DNA from: Hepsetus odoe
Lineage: Eukaryota > Chordata > Actinopteri > Characiformes > Hepsetidae
Length of the DNA stretch: 64,000 nucleotides
NCBI GenBank assembly: GCA_017165825.1
Contig: CM029367.1
Coordinates: forward strand, 4,343,724 to 4,407,723
Reading direction: 5' to 3'
The translations under genes were made by a program, and so were the position numbers. The notes below the pieces were generated by a model. That model did not search any database. It had not been told where the DNA came from and saw only the letters and a list, made by a program, of their open reading frames with translations. Below are positions 50,765 through 62,430 of the stretch, one piece after another; position 1 is the stretch's first letter; each line of letters begins with the position of its first letter.

Positions 50765-51852
50765 ACATCAGATGCCTTCAAACTTCAGTGTTTCTCAGTC
50801 TTTTTGTTTCATGTATTTTTTATCTTCATAGTTTCATTTTGTTCTTTTTTTCTGCCTAAGCAGATGGCATGGATATTTCCATTGTGCCACATACTTTAAT
50901 CTGTAAGACATTTTCAATTGCTTTATTTGTAAAGCCCTGTAAATTTGGAGCATCTTGTAATTTCGATGATTCCTTTTGTTCATTGCTGCCCCAGGGCACC
51001 ATCTTTTCAGAAAAAGGGGCCAATATATAGTGAATGGCCAGCGTTCCACAATATCTATCACAGAACGATGTTTCAGCCTTGTAAAATCACATTGCTGAAG
51101 TGTAAGTCTTCAGGCTGAGATGAGTTTTTATACCACTGCTTCTATGTGTAGTTTTAAATCACCATCTGCTCTGTGGAATAGTAACAGTTTTTTCTTGCTT
51201 GACAATCATCTGAGATTCAAATGGCTCATTTACGGTCAATAAAACATATTTTCAGCCCTGGGAACAGGAGAAAAGAAGATATTTTTGCTCCTATTAGCAA
51301 TTCTGGCATGCTGAATTGTATTCATATTTGGTTTCATTTGGCATGACTGATCATATTTTTGTTTAATGCTGCATTCAGATATTTACTTTTCTGGATTTGT
51401 GTGCATATGATCATGCTGCCGGTGCACATCTGTTCATCTTTTTTTATTTCTGTGTGTATATATATATATGTATGTGTGTGAGTCTAACCCAGCCACTAGG
51501 GATGCACAAGCCAGTGTATTTCTTCGTGCCGGTCCCAAGCCCGGATAAATGGGGAGGGTTATGTCAGGAAGGGCATCCGGTGTAAAACTTTTGTCAAATC
51601 AATATGCAGACAACGATACAGAATTCCACACCGGATTGGTCGAGGCCCGGGTTAACAATGACCGCCACCAGTGCTGTTAGCCTACAGGGTGCTGGTGGAA
51701 ATTGGACTACTGTTGGTCAAAGGAGAAGAAGAAGAAGAGGAGAAAGGCATGTCCAGATGGAGGAGGAGAGAAAGAAGGGGAGGAGAGTGGAAGTGAGGGT
51801 AGGAACTGTGAATGTTAGTAGCATGACTGGTAAAGGTAGAGATTTAGCTGTT

Positions 51853-52113
51853 CAATTCAATTCAATTCAATTCAGTTTATTCTTGTATAGCGCCTTTCAC
51901 AACAGAGTTGCCCCAAGGCACTTTACATAGATGGTAGACATCGGTTATAGTACTAGAAGTTAAAGCCAGACGACTACGTAGGAGAGGAACCAAAAACTCC
52001 ACTGTGTGGAGAAAAAAACCTCTGAGGGTCCAAGGTCGACTGGCTACCCAACCCCCTTGGGTATACTAGCAGTACAAAGTTAGTTTGGGTTTAACCCCAG
52101 GATCAGCTCAGAG
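51853..52113 (-). mobile_element. LINE 3' end with (AATTG)n tail, nested in the RTE-like LINE
   Basis: On the minus strand this ends in an AATTG tandem (on + TTCAATTCAATTCAATTCAG). It contains AAAGTGCCTTGGGGCAACTC, a sequence common at fish LINE 3' ends. It splits the endonuclease region of the host LINE. The 7-base word AGCTGTT at 51846-51852 and 52114-52120 is a likely target duplication. Confidence 0.8.
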
Positions 52114-52785
52114 AGCTGTTATAATGGAGAGAAGGAAGGTTGACAGTTTGTGTGTGCAAGAGACTAAATGGAAGGGTAGTAAGGCCAGATGTATTGGAGG
52201 AGGGTTTAGATAGTTCTACCGTGGTGTGGAAGGAAGGAGGAATGGGGTAAGTGTTATTCTGAATGAAGAGTATGTGGAGAGTGATTTGGAGGTGAAGAGG
52301 GTGATGAGTTTGAAGCTGGAAGTTGAAGGTGTGATAATGAAAGTTGTTAGTGCTTATGCCCAACAAGTTGGTTATGAGTTGGAAGAGAAAGAAGAATTCT
52401 TGAGTGAGTTAGATAAAGTGATAGAGAATGTACCCAGGGGAGAGAGAGTGGTGATTGGTGCAGATTTTAATGGTCATGTCGGTGAAGGGAACAGAGGTGA
52501 TGAGGAGGTGATGGTAGATATGGTGTCAAGGAGAGGAATGCTGAAGGAAAGATGGTTGTAGATTTTGCGAAAAGGATGGAAATGGCTGTAGTTAATACTT
52601 ATTTTAAGAAGAGGGAGGAGCACAGGGTGATGTATAAGAGTGGAGGAAGATGCTCACAGGTGGATTATATTCTTTCCAGGAGGGTCAGTTTGAACGAGAT
52701 TGGAGACTGCAAAGTAGTGACAGGGGAGAGTGTAGTTTAACAGCATAGGATGGTGGTCTGTAGGATGACCTTGGAGACCAAGAGG

Positions 52786-53276
52786 ATGGTCCTCTCAGAC
52801 CATCAAGCACTGCTCGTCTTGAACCCCTACCGTTGAAAAAAGAGGAAGCCATGCATCAAGACTCTTCTCAGTTCTGGCCCCTCAGGGGTGGAACAAACTC
52901 CCCCTGATGGTCAGATGGTCAGAGTCCCTTGCTGTCTTCAAACGTGGATTAAAGACCCACCTGTTCATGGAATTTCTCAGGGAATAATCCTCCCAAACAA
53001 TCTACTCTCCTACTTCTGCTCCTTCTTTTCCTTAAACCTCTACTCTCTCTTTCCTGTCATAAAAAAATAAAAAAAATAAAAAAAGTGTAGGGTATATACT
53101 TGTCACAAGGGCACTCAGTTTGTTGCTTAGGGTGTAATAGCTAATCAGCAGTTGCTGATCTGAGCTGGTTACCAAGATGATGATGAGCTAATGTGGAAAC
53201 AAAGCACTGTTGTAAGTCGCTCTGGATAAGCACGCCTGCTAAATTCCATAAATGTAAATGTAAATATAAATGTAAG
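52786..53276 (+). mobile_element. Second retroelement nested in the RTE-like LINE
   Basis: It ends with GTCGCTCTGGATAAGCACGC and an AAATGTAAATGT tandem, a well-known fish retroelement tail. It contains GGAACAAACTCCCCCTGATG and ACCCACCTGTTCATGGAATT, typical of the same element's 3' end. The host frame (…MTLETK / KRRKVR…) continues on either side. AAGAGG occurs at both borders and may be the target duplication. Confidence 0.8.
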
Positions 53277-55388
53277 AAGAGGAGGAAAGTGAGGGCAGAA
53301 TCGAAGATCAAGTGGTGGAAGCTGAAGAAGGAGGACTGTAAGGTGGAATTCAGGCAGGAGTTAACACAGGCACTGGAAGGTGTTGAAGAGCTTCCTGATT
53401 GCTGGGAAACTACTACAGAAGTGATAAGGCAGACAGCTAGAAATGTACGTGGTGTGACATCTGGAAGGAAGAAGGAGGACAAGGAAACCTGGTGGTGGAA
53501 CCGATTAGTCCAGGAGTGTATACAGAAGAAGAGGGAGGGAAAAAGAATTGAGACTGTCAGAGAGATGAAGAAAGTAGACAGGTGTTCAAGGAGATGAACC
53601 GCAGGGCGAAAGCAGTGGTGAAGGCCAAAGATAAGGTGTTTGGTGAATTGTATGAGAGGCTGGACAGTAAAGAGGGAGAAAAGGACCTTTACCGATTGGC
53701 TAGACAGAGAGACAGAGCTGGGATGTGCAGCAGGTCAGGGCGATTAAGGATAGAAATGGAAATGTAGTTCTGTTTACAGGTGAACAGAGCATGTTGAACA
53801 GATGGAAGGAGTACATTGCGGGGCTGATGAATGAAGAAAATGAGAGAAAGAGAAGATTGGAGGATGTGAGGATAGTAAACTAGGAAGTGCACAAATAAGC
53901 AAGATGGAAGTGAGGGCAGCGATGAAGAGGATGAAGAATGGAAAGGCTGTTGGACCGGATGACATACCAGTGGAAGCATGGAGGTGTTTAGAGGAGATGG
54001 CAGTTGAGTTTCTGACCAGATTGTTTAACGCAATCTTGGAAAGTGAGAGGATGCTTGAGGAGTGGAGACGAAGTGTACTGGTACCAATTTTCAAGAATAA
54101 GGGTGATGCACAGAGCTGTTGTAACTACAGAGGGATAACGTTGATCAGCCACAGCATGAAGTTATGGGAAAGAGTAGTGGAAGCAAGGTTAAGAAAAGCG
54201 GTGAGGATTAGTGAACAGCAGTAAGGTTTTATGCAGAGAAAGAGCACTACAGTACAGATGCAGTTTTGCTCTTAGGGTATTGTTGGAGAAGTACAGTGAA
54301 GGTCAGAAGGAGTTGTATTGTGCATTTGTGGACTTGGAGAAAGCATATGACAGGGTGCCTAGAGAGTAGTTGTAGTTTTGTATGAGGAAGTCAAGAGTGG
54401 CAGAGAAGTATGTGAGAGTAGTTCAGGTATGACGGCAGTGTAACAGTGGTGAGATCTGTAGTGGGAGTGACGGATGCATTTAAGGTAGAGGTTGGATTAA
54501 ATCAAGGATCTGCGCTGAGCCCATTCTTGTTTGCAAAAGTAATGGACGGTTGACGGACGAGGTTAGACAGGAGTTTCCTTGGACAATGATGTTTGCTGAT
54601 GATATTGTGATCTGCAGTGAGAGCAGGGAGTAGTTTGAGGAGAACCTGGAGAGATGGAGATATGCTCTGGAGAGGAGAGGAAGGTGAGTAGGGCAAAGAC
54701 AGAATACATGAGTGTGAATGAAAGGGAGGAAAGTGGAGTGGTTAGGATGGAGGGAGTAAAGTGACAAAGGTGGAACAGTTAAAATACTTGGGATCAGCAG
54801 TTCAGAGTAACGGCGAGTGTGGAAGAGAGGTGAAAAAAGAGAGTGCAGGCAGGTTGAAAGGGGTGGAGAAGAGTGGCTGGAGTGTTTTGTGACAGACAGA
54901 TGCCAGCTAGAGTAAATGGGAAGATTTACAGGACAGTAGTGAGACCAGCTATGTTGTATGGGTTGGAGACAGTGGCACTGAAGAAAAGACAGGAGGCGGA
55001 GCTGGAGGTGTTAAAGATGCTGAGATTTTCATTGGGTGTGACAAAGATGGACAGGATTAGACATTAGTATATTAGAGGGACAGCTCAGGTTAGACGTCTT
55101 GGGGACAAGAGAAGCAAGAGAAGTTAGAGAAGCAAGGTTGCATTGGTTTGGACATGTCCAGAGGAGACATGAGGATTATATTGGAAGTTGGATGTTGAAG
55201 ATGCAGCTGCCAGGAAAGAGGAAAAGAGGAAGACCAAAGAGGAGGTTTATGGATGTGGTGAGAGGACATGCAGGTGGTTGGTTTGAAGCAGGAAGGTGCA
55301 GAGGACCGGAAGAAATGGAGACAGTTGATCCGCTGTGGTGACAACTAAACAGGAGCAGCTGAAAGCAAAAAGAAGAAGATATATGTGT

Positions 55389-55390
55389 GC

Positions 55391-55429
<39 letters not shown>

Positions 55430-55430
55430 T

Positions 55431-55471
<41 letters not shown>

Positions 55472-55525
55472 TGGGTGTGTGTGTGTGTGTGTGTGTGCAT
55501 ATGTGTGTGCATATGTGTGTGTGTA
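55389..55525. repeat. (GT)n microsatellite
   Basis: About 137 bases of GT repeat with regular TTTGTGGG and GCATATG interruptions, immediately after the LINE 3' end. Confidence 0.96.
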
Positions 55526-55862
55526 GTCTCTGGGGTCAGACTGTGTGCAGGATATTAGCTGATAGCAAATGGGGCTGATTGTAGTTAAAGTTTGGTGTGT
55601 AATTAACTAAAGCGTGGCATTTGATTAAGCTCTCTTATCTTATAATCCACTTTTCTCTGATCTGCCTGATTAACTTATTCTCTATTGGGTAATTTAACCA
55701 CACACACACACACAAATCCAAGTTATACTGAACTATTCCATGGCTAGCAAATGTAGGATTACATAAATTGATTCTACATAGTTGTCACTTTATTAGGCAC
55801 ACCTACATTACAGTTGCCATATTGCTGGTGTACAGTAAAGGTAGGGTGCAGTGTGTAGTAAC

Positions 55863-55910
55863 CAGCCACTAGGGGTGAACCCTGCCACTAGGGGTGAACT
55901 CAGCCACTAG
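55863..55910. repeat. Tandem copies of an 18-base unit
   Basis: CAGCCACTAGGGGTGAAC occurs at 55863-55880, a 20-base variant at 55881-55900, and a partial copy follows. The same unit recurs at 56447-56464. It resembles the first bases of the RTE-like LINE (CCCAGCCACTAGGGATGCAC). Confidence 0.8.
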
Positions 55911-56446
55911 TACCCCTTTTCCACTACACTGGTGCTGGTGCCAGGTGCTGGTTCTGATGCTCGGCTGGTGCTGAACTGGGAACCAGCCAGAACCAACCGA
56001 GAACCGGTCCGCATTTACACTAGACAGGAGCTCAGCGGGAGCCGCATGATAATACGTCACAGGTCATGCCCACTAAACAGAAACAAACATGGCCGAACTC
56101 AGTTTGTGCTTGCTGGTTATTCTCCAAACTGAGGATTTATTTGAGTATCCAAAGGCAGCTTATGCAGCGTGTTATTACCGTTGAAAGAGATCAACATAGA
56201 CAACGACACAGACATCTTAGACATCATAGACATCATAGACATATCGACATAGATATCTTAATACACTTTCTTCTTTCTCAGTGCACTTTCCAATTTCTGT
56301 TGAATCTCTGTGGACGTTCATATTGCTAAAAGAGCTTTAATTTCTTCTGCGCTAAATGTTACCGGACTTTGGCTCTCTGCCATTTTCTCTTCTAAAGCTA
56401 GCTATCACCTTATATCTAAAGCTACCTATATACCTTAACCAACGCT
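55911..56446. mobile_element. Probable DNA transposon fragment between two 18-mer arrays
   Basis: The left end TACCCCTTTTCCACTACACT and the GC-rich GAACCGGTCCGC stretch have the look of a fish DNA-transposon terminus. The right terminus is not recognisable. A small tandem of ACATCATAG occurs near 56208-56245. Confidence 0.45.
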
Positions 56447-56464
56447 CAGCCACTAGGGGTGAAC

Positions 56465-56575
56465 CCAGCCACTAGTGAAGCACAATCAAGTGTATTTCTT
56501 CATGCCGGTCCCAAGCCTGGATAAATGGGCAGGGTTACGTCAGGAGGGGCATCTGGTGTAAAATTTTTGTGGACA
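56465..56575 (+). mobile_element. RTE-like LINE, 5' end fragment
   Basis: CAGCCACTAGTGAAGCACAA followed by TGCCGGTCCCAAGCCTGGAT matches the first 100 bases of the LINE at 51488. It stops abruptly after the GGTGTAAAATTTTTG segment. Confidence 0.8.
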
Positions 56576-56649
56576 ATGAAAGAGATTTCGTCAGTGTAAA
56601 ATCTTAAATCAGTCAATTCAACCATGATTGAAGTGCACATTCCAGACTT

Positions 56650-57790
56650 TAATCTATAAATTATTTGCATTTATTTCAGTTTCACTTTGTGGAAATTACA
56701 ACTCATTTTATATGTAATCTCCCCTCATTTCAGGGCACCATCATTTTTGGGACAATTGGCCTCACAGATGTTTGTGATTACTCAGGTGTGTTTCATTGCT
56801 TCATTGGTGCAGGGATACTATACCTAGGCTTGCTTCTACCATTTGGAGTCTCTTGCCATTGTTCAACCTTCTTCCTCTTCTTCTTTCGATTGCTCTTGTT
56901 TAGGGGTCGCCACAGTAGATAATCTGTTTCCATTTCTTCCTCCATACTGTCCAACCTCTCATACAATTCACCAAACACCTTATCTTTATCCTTCGCCACT
57001 GCTTTCTTCGCCCTTCCACCACTTGACCCTGGACTCTGACCTCACTTTCCTCCTCTTCTTGACATCCAAGATCATCTTACAGACCACCATTCTATGCTGT
57101 TGAGCTACACTCTCCCCTGTCACTACTTTGCAGTCTCCAATCTCCTTCAGGCTGACCCTCCTGCAAAGGACATAATCCACCTGTGTGCATCAGTTGCCAT
57201 TGCTCAACATAAGGAGAAAAACTTTGCCAGTGAAAGGAAGCTTTTATGAGGCTGAAAAACAAGAATAACCATTAGAGACATTGGTCTAATGTTAGCCACA
57301 AACAAGATGGCCAAATTAGTATTTGTGAAAAAGTGCTTAAAACAGCCAGCAGAAATAAGTTTTAATGAACAGACGAATTAACCTGTATTAGAGTGATGGC
57401 AAGAGGATAGTGTGGAAACCAAAAAGGAACTGCCCAGGATCCACAGCATACCAGTTGATCAGTTAAACATGGTGGTGAGAGTGTTATGCCTTGGGCATAA
57501 ATGGCTGCCACGGGTACTGGCACACTTATCTTGATGTACTGATATACTGATGATGTAGCTTCTTACGGCCTGTAGTAGACAAGTGTGTAAAAACATCTTA
57601 TCTGCTCAAGTTCCAGTTACTCTTTGGACAGCGCTTTATTCTGCAAGATAATAATTCCAAATACACAGTTTCTCAAATGAAAAAAATGGAAAACCCTTGA
57701 ATGGTTTTACCTGATTTAAATCCAAGCATTCCTTCCATATGCTGAAGAAGAACTCACAATGACAAGTATGGTCACTTTCACTTTCATTTA
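56650..57790 (+). mobile_element. Decayed Tc1-type element split by a LINE fragment
   Basis: The left part (GGGCACCATCATTTTTGGGA, TTACTCAGGTGTGTTTCATT) and the right part (GAGACATTGGTCTAATGTTA, CATGGTGGTGAGAGTGTTAT, GCCTTGGGCATAAATGGCTG) resemble coding sequence of a Tc1/mariner-type transposase. No usable open frame remains. The parts are separated by an RTE-like insertion at 56868-57193. Confidence 0.6.
56868..57193 (-). mobile_element. RTE-like LINE fragment, minus strand, with target duplication
   Basis: On the minus strand it encodes KVFGELYERLDSMEEEMET and further LINE segments (DYVLCRRVSLKEIGDCKVV), ending at GAGCAATCGAAAGAAGAAG. It has internal deletions relative to the copy at 51488. 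TTGCCATTGTTCAAC at 56853-56867 and TTGCCATTGCTCAAC at 57194-57208 flank it as a 15-base duplication with one mismatch. Confidence 0.88.
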
Positions 57791-59121
57791 AAGTGAAAAA
57801 GTTATAAAGGTAAATTTAAAAACTAAAATCAGTTTTTTTATTAAAACAGTACTCTTGCCAAATAAATGAATAAAAAAAGGATCACAAAAATAAATAAAAA
57901 GAAATAAAAGATGAATAATGAATAAATGAAATAAATCGATTCTAAACTAAATTTAAGCTGTTCATTAAAGTGGCACAAAAAAAAATTGCCCAAACAAACA
58001 TACCAATAAACATACAACAAAAACAGATAAATAAACATAACTCCTGCTACATCGTTTGTTGGCATGTCTTCTTCTCCTACAGCGGTGCCGAAGCAGTGCC
58101 TGTAGTGTAACTTGCAGATAGTCAGGGTTAATTGACACCCCTGTGATTCCTAATGCACGTCTAATATATATGCACAATGCATGCTGGATATTGTAGTGAG
58201 AGACATATCAGAGAAGATGAATTTAAAAAGGTTATTACACAAACAATGTACACTTAAAGCAACTTGAATTAACTTGACAGGTAATTCATGCTGTGATCAC
58301 TTCTGCAAGATGCATAATTAAGCCTGCTCCCATCTCAGTCCAGGAGTTTTGCATTTGTGTGTGTGAAACTGCCTGTGTGTGTGTGTGTGTGTATGTGTGT
58401 TATTTTAACAATGCGTGTGGAGCTACATTAAGCAGCTGTTAATTCAATAATGGTGAAGGAAGAGGAAATTGCCTTAGGCTGTGACTTAATAAACCTTCCA
58501 CCTTTAACATCTTGAAGCACTTGTGCCTTCATTAGGGTTGTTATCTAAATTATAATTATAGACATAATAAAAAAATTATACACTTCAAAATTAAACTCAG
58601 TTTAATTGTAATTTAAGCGTTGCTGAAAAGCAATAATCACATCAGTACTTATGTAGGAAACAGCTTTCCTATTGGAAAAAATTGAGGAGAGGTAGGAAAA
58701 AAGTAGGAAAATTGTTGATCTTGTCAATCTTTTGCAATAAATTAAAGAAAAGAAATGTATTTCTGTAATATGAGTTGTAAAAAGAGTTCCACATCTGTTT
58801 AATTTTTGCCATTTTAAAGAAAAATGCTACTTACACTGCATTTCAACATTAGCTATTGAGATATCATCAGTGCTTGGATGAGAATGTTTAAAATAGAGTA
58901 GCTTTCACAGAGTCAATGCGTGTTGCATGTAAAGTCTCCAAGCTTTTAAAGGTTCACTTGTTAAAGTCCAACCCTCTGCTTCACTTCTCTAATGACTCGA
59001 AAGTCTATAAATATTGTCTAACTGAGCTAAGAGGAGTAAATAAGTTGAGAAGGAGGCTTTAGTTGGTTTTAGTTGGTAGGGACTCTTTCACCCCTTCCAT
59101 CAAAATCTGTTTGAGAGTGTT
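57791..59121. other. Gene-free AT-rich intron sequence
   Basis: No exon or named repeat is visible. A short (TG)n lies at about 58372-58400. Confidence 0.45.
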
Positions 59122-59134
59122 TGCAATCTAGTGA

Positions 59135-59244
59135 GTCAGTCAGTCATTTTCTGCCGCTTGTCCCAAGCGGGGTCGCGGGGGAGTGCTGGAGTCCATCCCA
59201 GCTCACACTGGGCGAAGGACGGGGGACACACCCTGGACAGGTCA
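59135..59244 (-). mobile_element. L2-like tail insertion, minus strand
   Basis: TCAGTCAGTCATTTTCTGCC through GACACACCCTGGACAGGTCA is the inverted L2-like tail. A perfect 13-base duplication, TGCAATCTAGTGA, flanks it at 59122-59134 and 59245-59257. It is strongly 5'-truncated. Confidence 0.93.
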
Positions 59245-59257
59245 TGCAATCTAGTGA

Positions 59258-61861
59258 AATATTCTTTTATTTGTATCCTATTAAGTCTGCCACTATTGAT
59301 CATAGGTAATTATTGATTATTGGCTTGTATTCCATCTTATATTCCAACTTTCTAGGCCTTAATCATAATAACAATAATATTAAAATATATAATACTACTA
59401 CTACTACTAATACTAATAACAACAACATCACGTGTCCTAAGGAACAATAAATAGAATTTGGGAGCTTTTCAGGCAAAAATCTGTTCTGAGAACAGTTAGA
59501 AAGCCCTGTCTGGGTGATCTAAGCATCTTCACATTTTAAAATATGGTCTGAAAAAAGTTACAAAAAAGTCTAAATCATGAAATTATGCTTCCATGTCTAT
59601 GTAATTGTTTTGTTAGGAAAAACTGCAAGTCATGCATGGGGTGAGTAACTAGCAGCAGTTCATGGAAAAGTTTTGTGTATAAACTGGCTGATGATGAGTG
59701 AAGGCTTTGTGGAAAAGTTTTATGTATTGCGTGGGAGGAACGTGTCTGATTTGCGCCTGAAAGCAACAGGTTTAGTACATCTGAACTTCTGTGGCAAAGC
59801 GTATAAAAGAGTGTGTCCGTCAGGCTCCGTTTCTTGCTGTAGGAGAACTGCAGAAGAACTTAAAACATTTTAATCATCAAGCATGCTGCCGATTAATCAT
59901 TGCCGATTTATCTTGAAAATCAAAAAAGTAATCCAGTTTAGTCATTAAGCTTAAGCCATTAATCCTGTTTGAAGATGGTGTCTTTTTTGCTGTACACACA
60001 CTATAATATTTTTAGCTTTCATGAGTAGTTTCATGGAACCTCTGTCTCTTGGCCTTTAGTTTTGCCTGGAAAAGGATTTAAACCTTGAAAAAGACTTTAA
60101 ACCTCATGGGGATCATTTCCAATCGTTCCAAAGCAAAGTAAATTCACCCACACACACAGCGCAATGTGAATGGGTCCCCTTTCACACTTGAGTATTCACC
60201 GCTAGCCACTCAGCATGCCTTACAGGGGCAATCATCTCTTTATCTTAATACATTCTACACCACCTTCATACCATCAGCTTCATACGCTAGTTTTTTTTTT
60301 ATGATCTCCTTACCTTGCATAACCCTCAAGTGTCAGTTTATTACAGCCCCTTCTGACATTGTTTTCATCATCCTATAGCAATGCAAAGTATCTGCCGCAA
60401 GGGTTTTTCTGATTGGTTTTATTTCATGACTCTCCTCTGGCTGTGTCTTCGTATCATTTTGTTCTTCTTCTCTTGCCACACCTTTTTCCTTCCCTTTCTC
60501 TGTCTCTGCCGTGTCCTCATCCCTCTCTTTTGGAAATAATGGTTTATACGCTTGAGCAGTGTTTGCAAACACACCATCCATCAGACCCGTGCAGTGCCGA
60601 GCAGATTTTGCAGTGCTTCCTTGCGGCCCGTGGTGAGCTGAGTTACACGCTAAAAACTCTCCCGTGCCCTCGGGTTCAATATTTCTGACCATCATCCTGC
60701 TAGTCTCGCTCTCTATATCTTTCACTCTCTGCCACCTCCTGTCCTGCATCACTCTTTCTCTCTCAATGTCTTGCCTACTTACGTTTTTATACTTTTTAAG
60801 GAATGTGCTTCTTGTTTTGGCATGGTTTTCTCATGTGACTGGGGCTAGCCATTCCAGAAAGTTGTATTGTTTCAAGTTAAAAAGTCTTTCCTCTGGGAAA
60901 AACTGAAAGTACACAAGTTGACCATAATAACATTGTTAATATTTGGTACATTTGCTATGCATGCTCTAGATGAGAAAAAGTACTTAAGCTAATACTTACT
61001 TATGCTAAAAACTAAGATGTAACCTTACTTAGGGACAAACTAGAGGTATTTTAAGTCCTTAGCTAGCTTTTTCTTCTAATGTTAACATTAGGCCGACATT
61101 AGTGCCAGGTTGAAATATGAGCAGTTCTGCTGTATTTCTGCCGGTTGTCAAAAAAATCAGATCTAATCATATCTTTCTGCCAGTATTGACCTCCAGCGAA
61201 TCATAGTGTTAGATTAATTCTGTCTCTGGTTATCTATGTACTTTTAGTATCTCCTCTCCTGTTATTTTCCCTCTTCTAACACTTTCCTAACAGCTTCTTT
61301 TTCTGTTTCCCCCATCTATCACTCTTCCCTCCGCCTCTGTGACTTATCATTTATGTAAGCTTATTTTTGATGATCCTCCAAATGTGTAACTGATTGGGGT
61401 CATTTGAATGATTCATAGCACCCACACATTAATCAGGGCTTTCATAGACAGTGTTGGAATGACAGGCCTTAGTAACAAGATGAGCACGCTGAATCTGGAA
61501 GCCACACAGTGGTTCAATCCCCATCACAGCCACCTCTTCGATTAAAGGAAAAGGCCAGGAAACAAGAAGAATGTGTAAAGGACACACAACCAAGCTTGCG
61601 AAGCTAACAGCAGATAATTCGCCTGTGCCGAAAAATAAAACACACTCGCGATTCGCCTTGCGCTCTGCCAACTACGATGTGCAAAATAGCTATAGCAGAA
61701 GAAGAGTAAGCAGATTTTGGATGGAATACAGACTTAAACAAGGTTTCACACGAGTGGTATTTGATGTTCAAGAATCAGAGCTGTTGAGCGGTAGAGTCTG
61801 ACTGCTCTGAGGAAAACAGTGAGGGTATGAGAGACAATATGAAAATGACATGAATGTTAAT
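59258..61861. other. Gene-free intron sequence
   Basis: Open frames at 60166-60906 lie in pyrimidine-rich low-complexity sequence and overlap on both strands. I see no cadherin or other domain. A small (CTA)n run lies at 59396-59410. Confidence 0.4.
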
Positions 61862-61962
61862 ACGCTTGAGGTAAAATGAAAGATGGCTTCATTCAATGCA
61901 GGTTTGCAAATTGAAAGTAAACCTACACTGAATGGAGGCGTCTTTCAGTTTACCTCAAGCGT
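61862..61962. ncRNA. Long hairpin, possible small-RNA precursor or palindromic MITE
   Basis: The arm at 61862-61905 (starting ACGCTTGAGGTAAA) pairs with 61919-61962 across 44 positions: 38 Watson-Crick pairs, two G-U pairs in the + strand RNA, and four mismatches. The loop has 13 bases. Arm length and scattered mismatches resemble a microRNA precursor. A palindromic MITE is equally plausible, and weaker similarity may extend beyond both arms. No family match is recognised. Confidence 0.45.
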
Positions 61963-62264
61963 TTACCTTTAAAATAATCTCATTTTCAAGCGCATGCACT
62001 AACAGCTTTACTCTCCACTTATTTGGCCTGGATGCTTGCAATGGGAAATCGCTCATCATGGGGAAATCTGTTGAAATACGTTATAAATCACAAGAAATCA
62101 CTGCCTAATGCAGGTTATATGCAACTAATATCCACTAGCATGCATCTAAACTTGGTTATTGGACATTTTTGGTCCATTAGAGAAAGGAAAATGCTCAGGT
62201 TGTACTACTGTCCTTGTTCTCTTTATGAAACAGTTTTTCAGATTTGTAAGCGATATCATAACCT

Positions 62265-62430
62265 CAGACCAGTAGGTTGTATCTAGTAGGTTTTATCCCA
62301 GACCAGTAGGTTGAGCAAGGTACAGTACCCATCAATGCACTTTAAATAGCATCCCCCTTCTGCATCTGTGTGTATAGGTGAAAAGCAGTTGCGTCGAGTT
62401 TCACAATGACAAATAGTCACTTTCACTAAA
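62265..62430 (+). mobile_element. SINE remnant
   Basis: AGACCAGTAGGTTGTATCTA, a repeated GACCAGTAGGTTGAGCAAGG and a tail ending CAATGACAAATAGTCACTTT match the SINE at 17615-17825. The head is missing and the GACCAGTAGGTT segment is duplicated. Confidence 0.65.

Larger units (their letters stand above)
51488..55380 (+). mobile_element. RTE-like LINE, near full length but broken and interrupted
   Basis: Removing two nested insertions leaves about 3.1 kb, near the length of RTE-type LINEs. The fragments encode the endonuclease start (VGTVNVSSMTGKGRDLA), VVSAYAQQV and IGADFNGHVGEGNRG (catalytic Asp/Asn region). They also encode reverse transcriptase blocks: NGKAVGPDDIPVEAW, NYRGITLISHSMKLWERVV, VDLEKAYDRVP and MFADDIVIC. 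The C-terminal GRPKRRFMDVV tail and the GGAGCAGCTGAAAG end are present. Many stops and frameshifts break it, so it cannot encode an active protein. The clade is inferred from overall protein resemblance. Confidence 0.88.

Noticed and set aside
52226..55341. Open frames with endonuclease and reverse transcriptase motifs as host genes
   Set aside because: They are pieces of one broken RTE-like LINE, not host genes.
55335..55578. Cys/Val-rich open frames
   Set aside because: They are translations of the (GT)n microsatellite.
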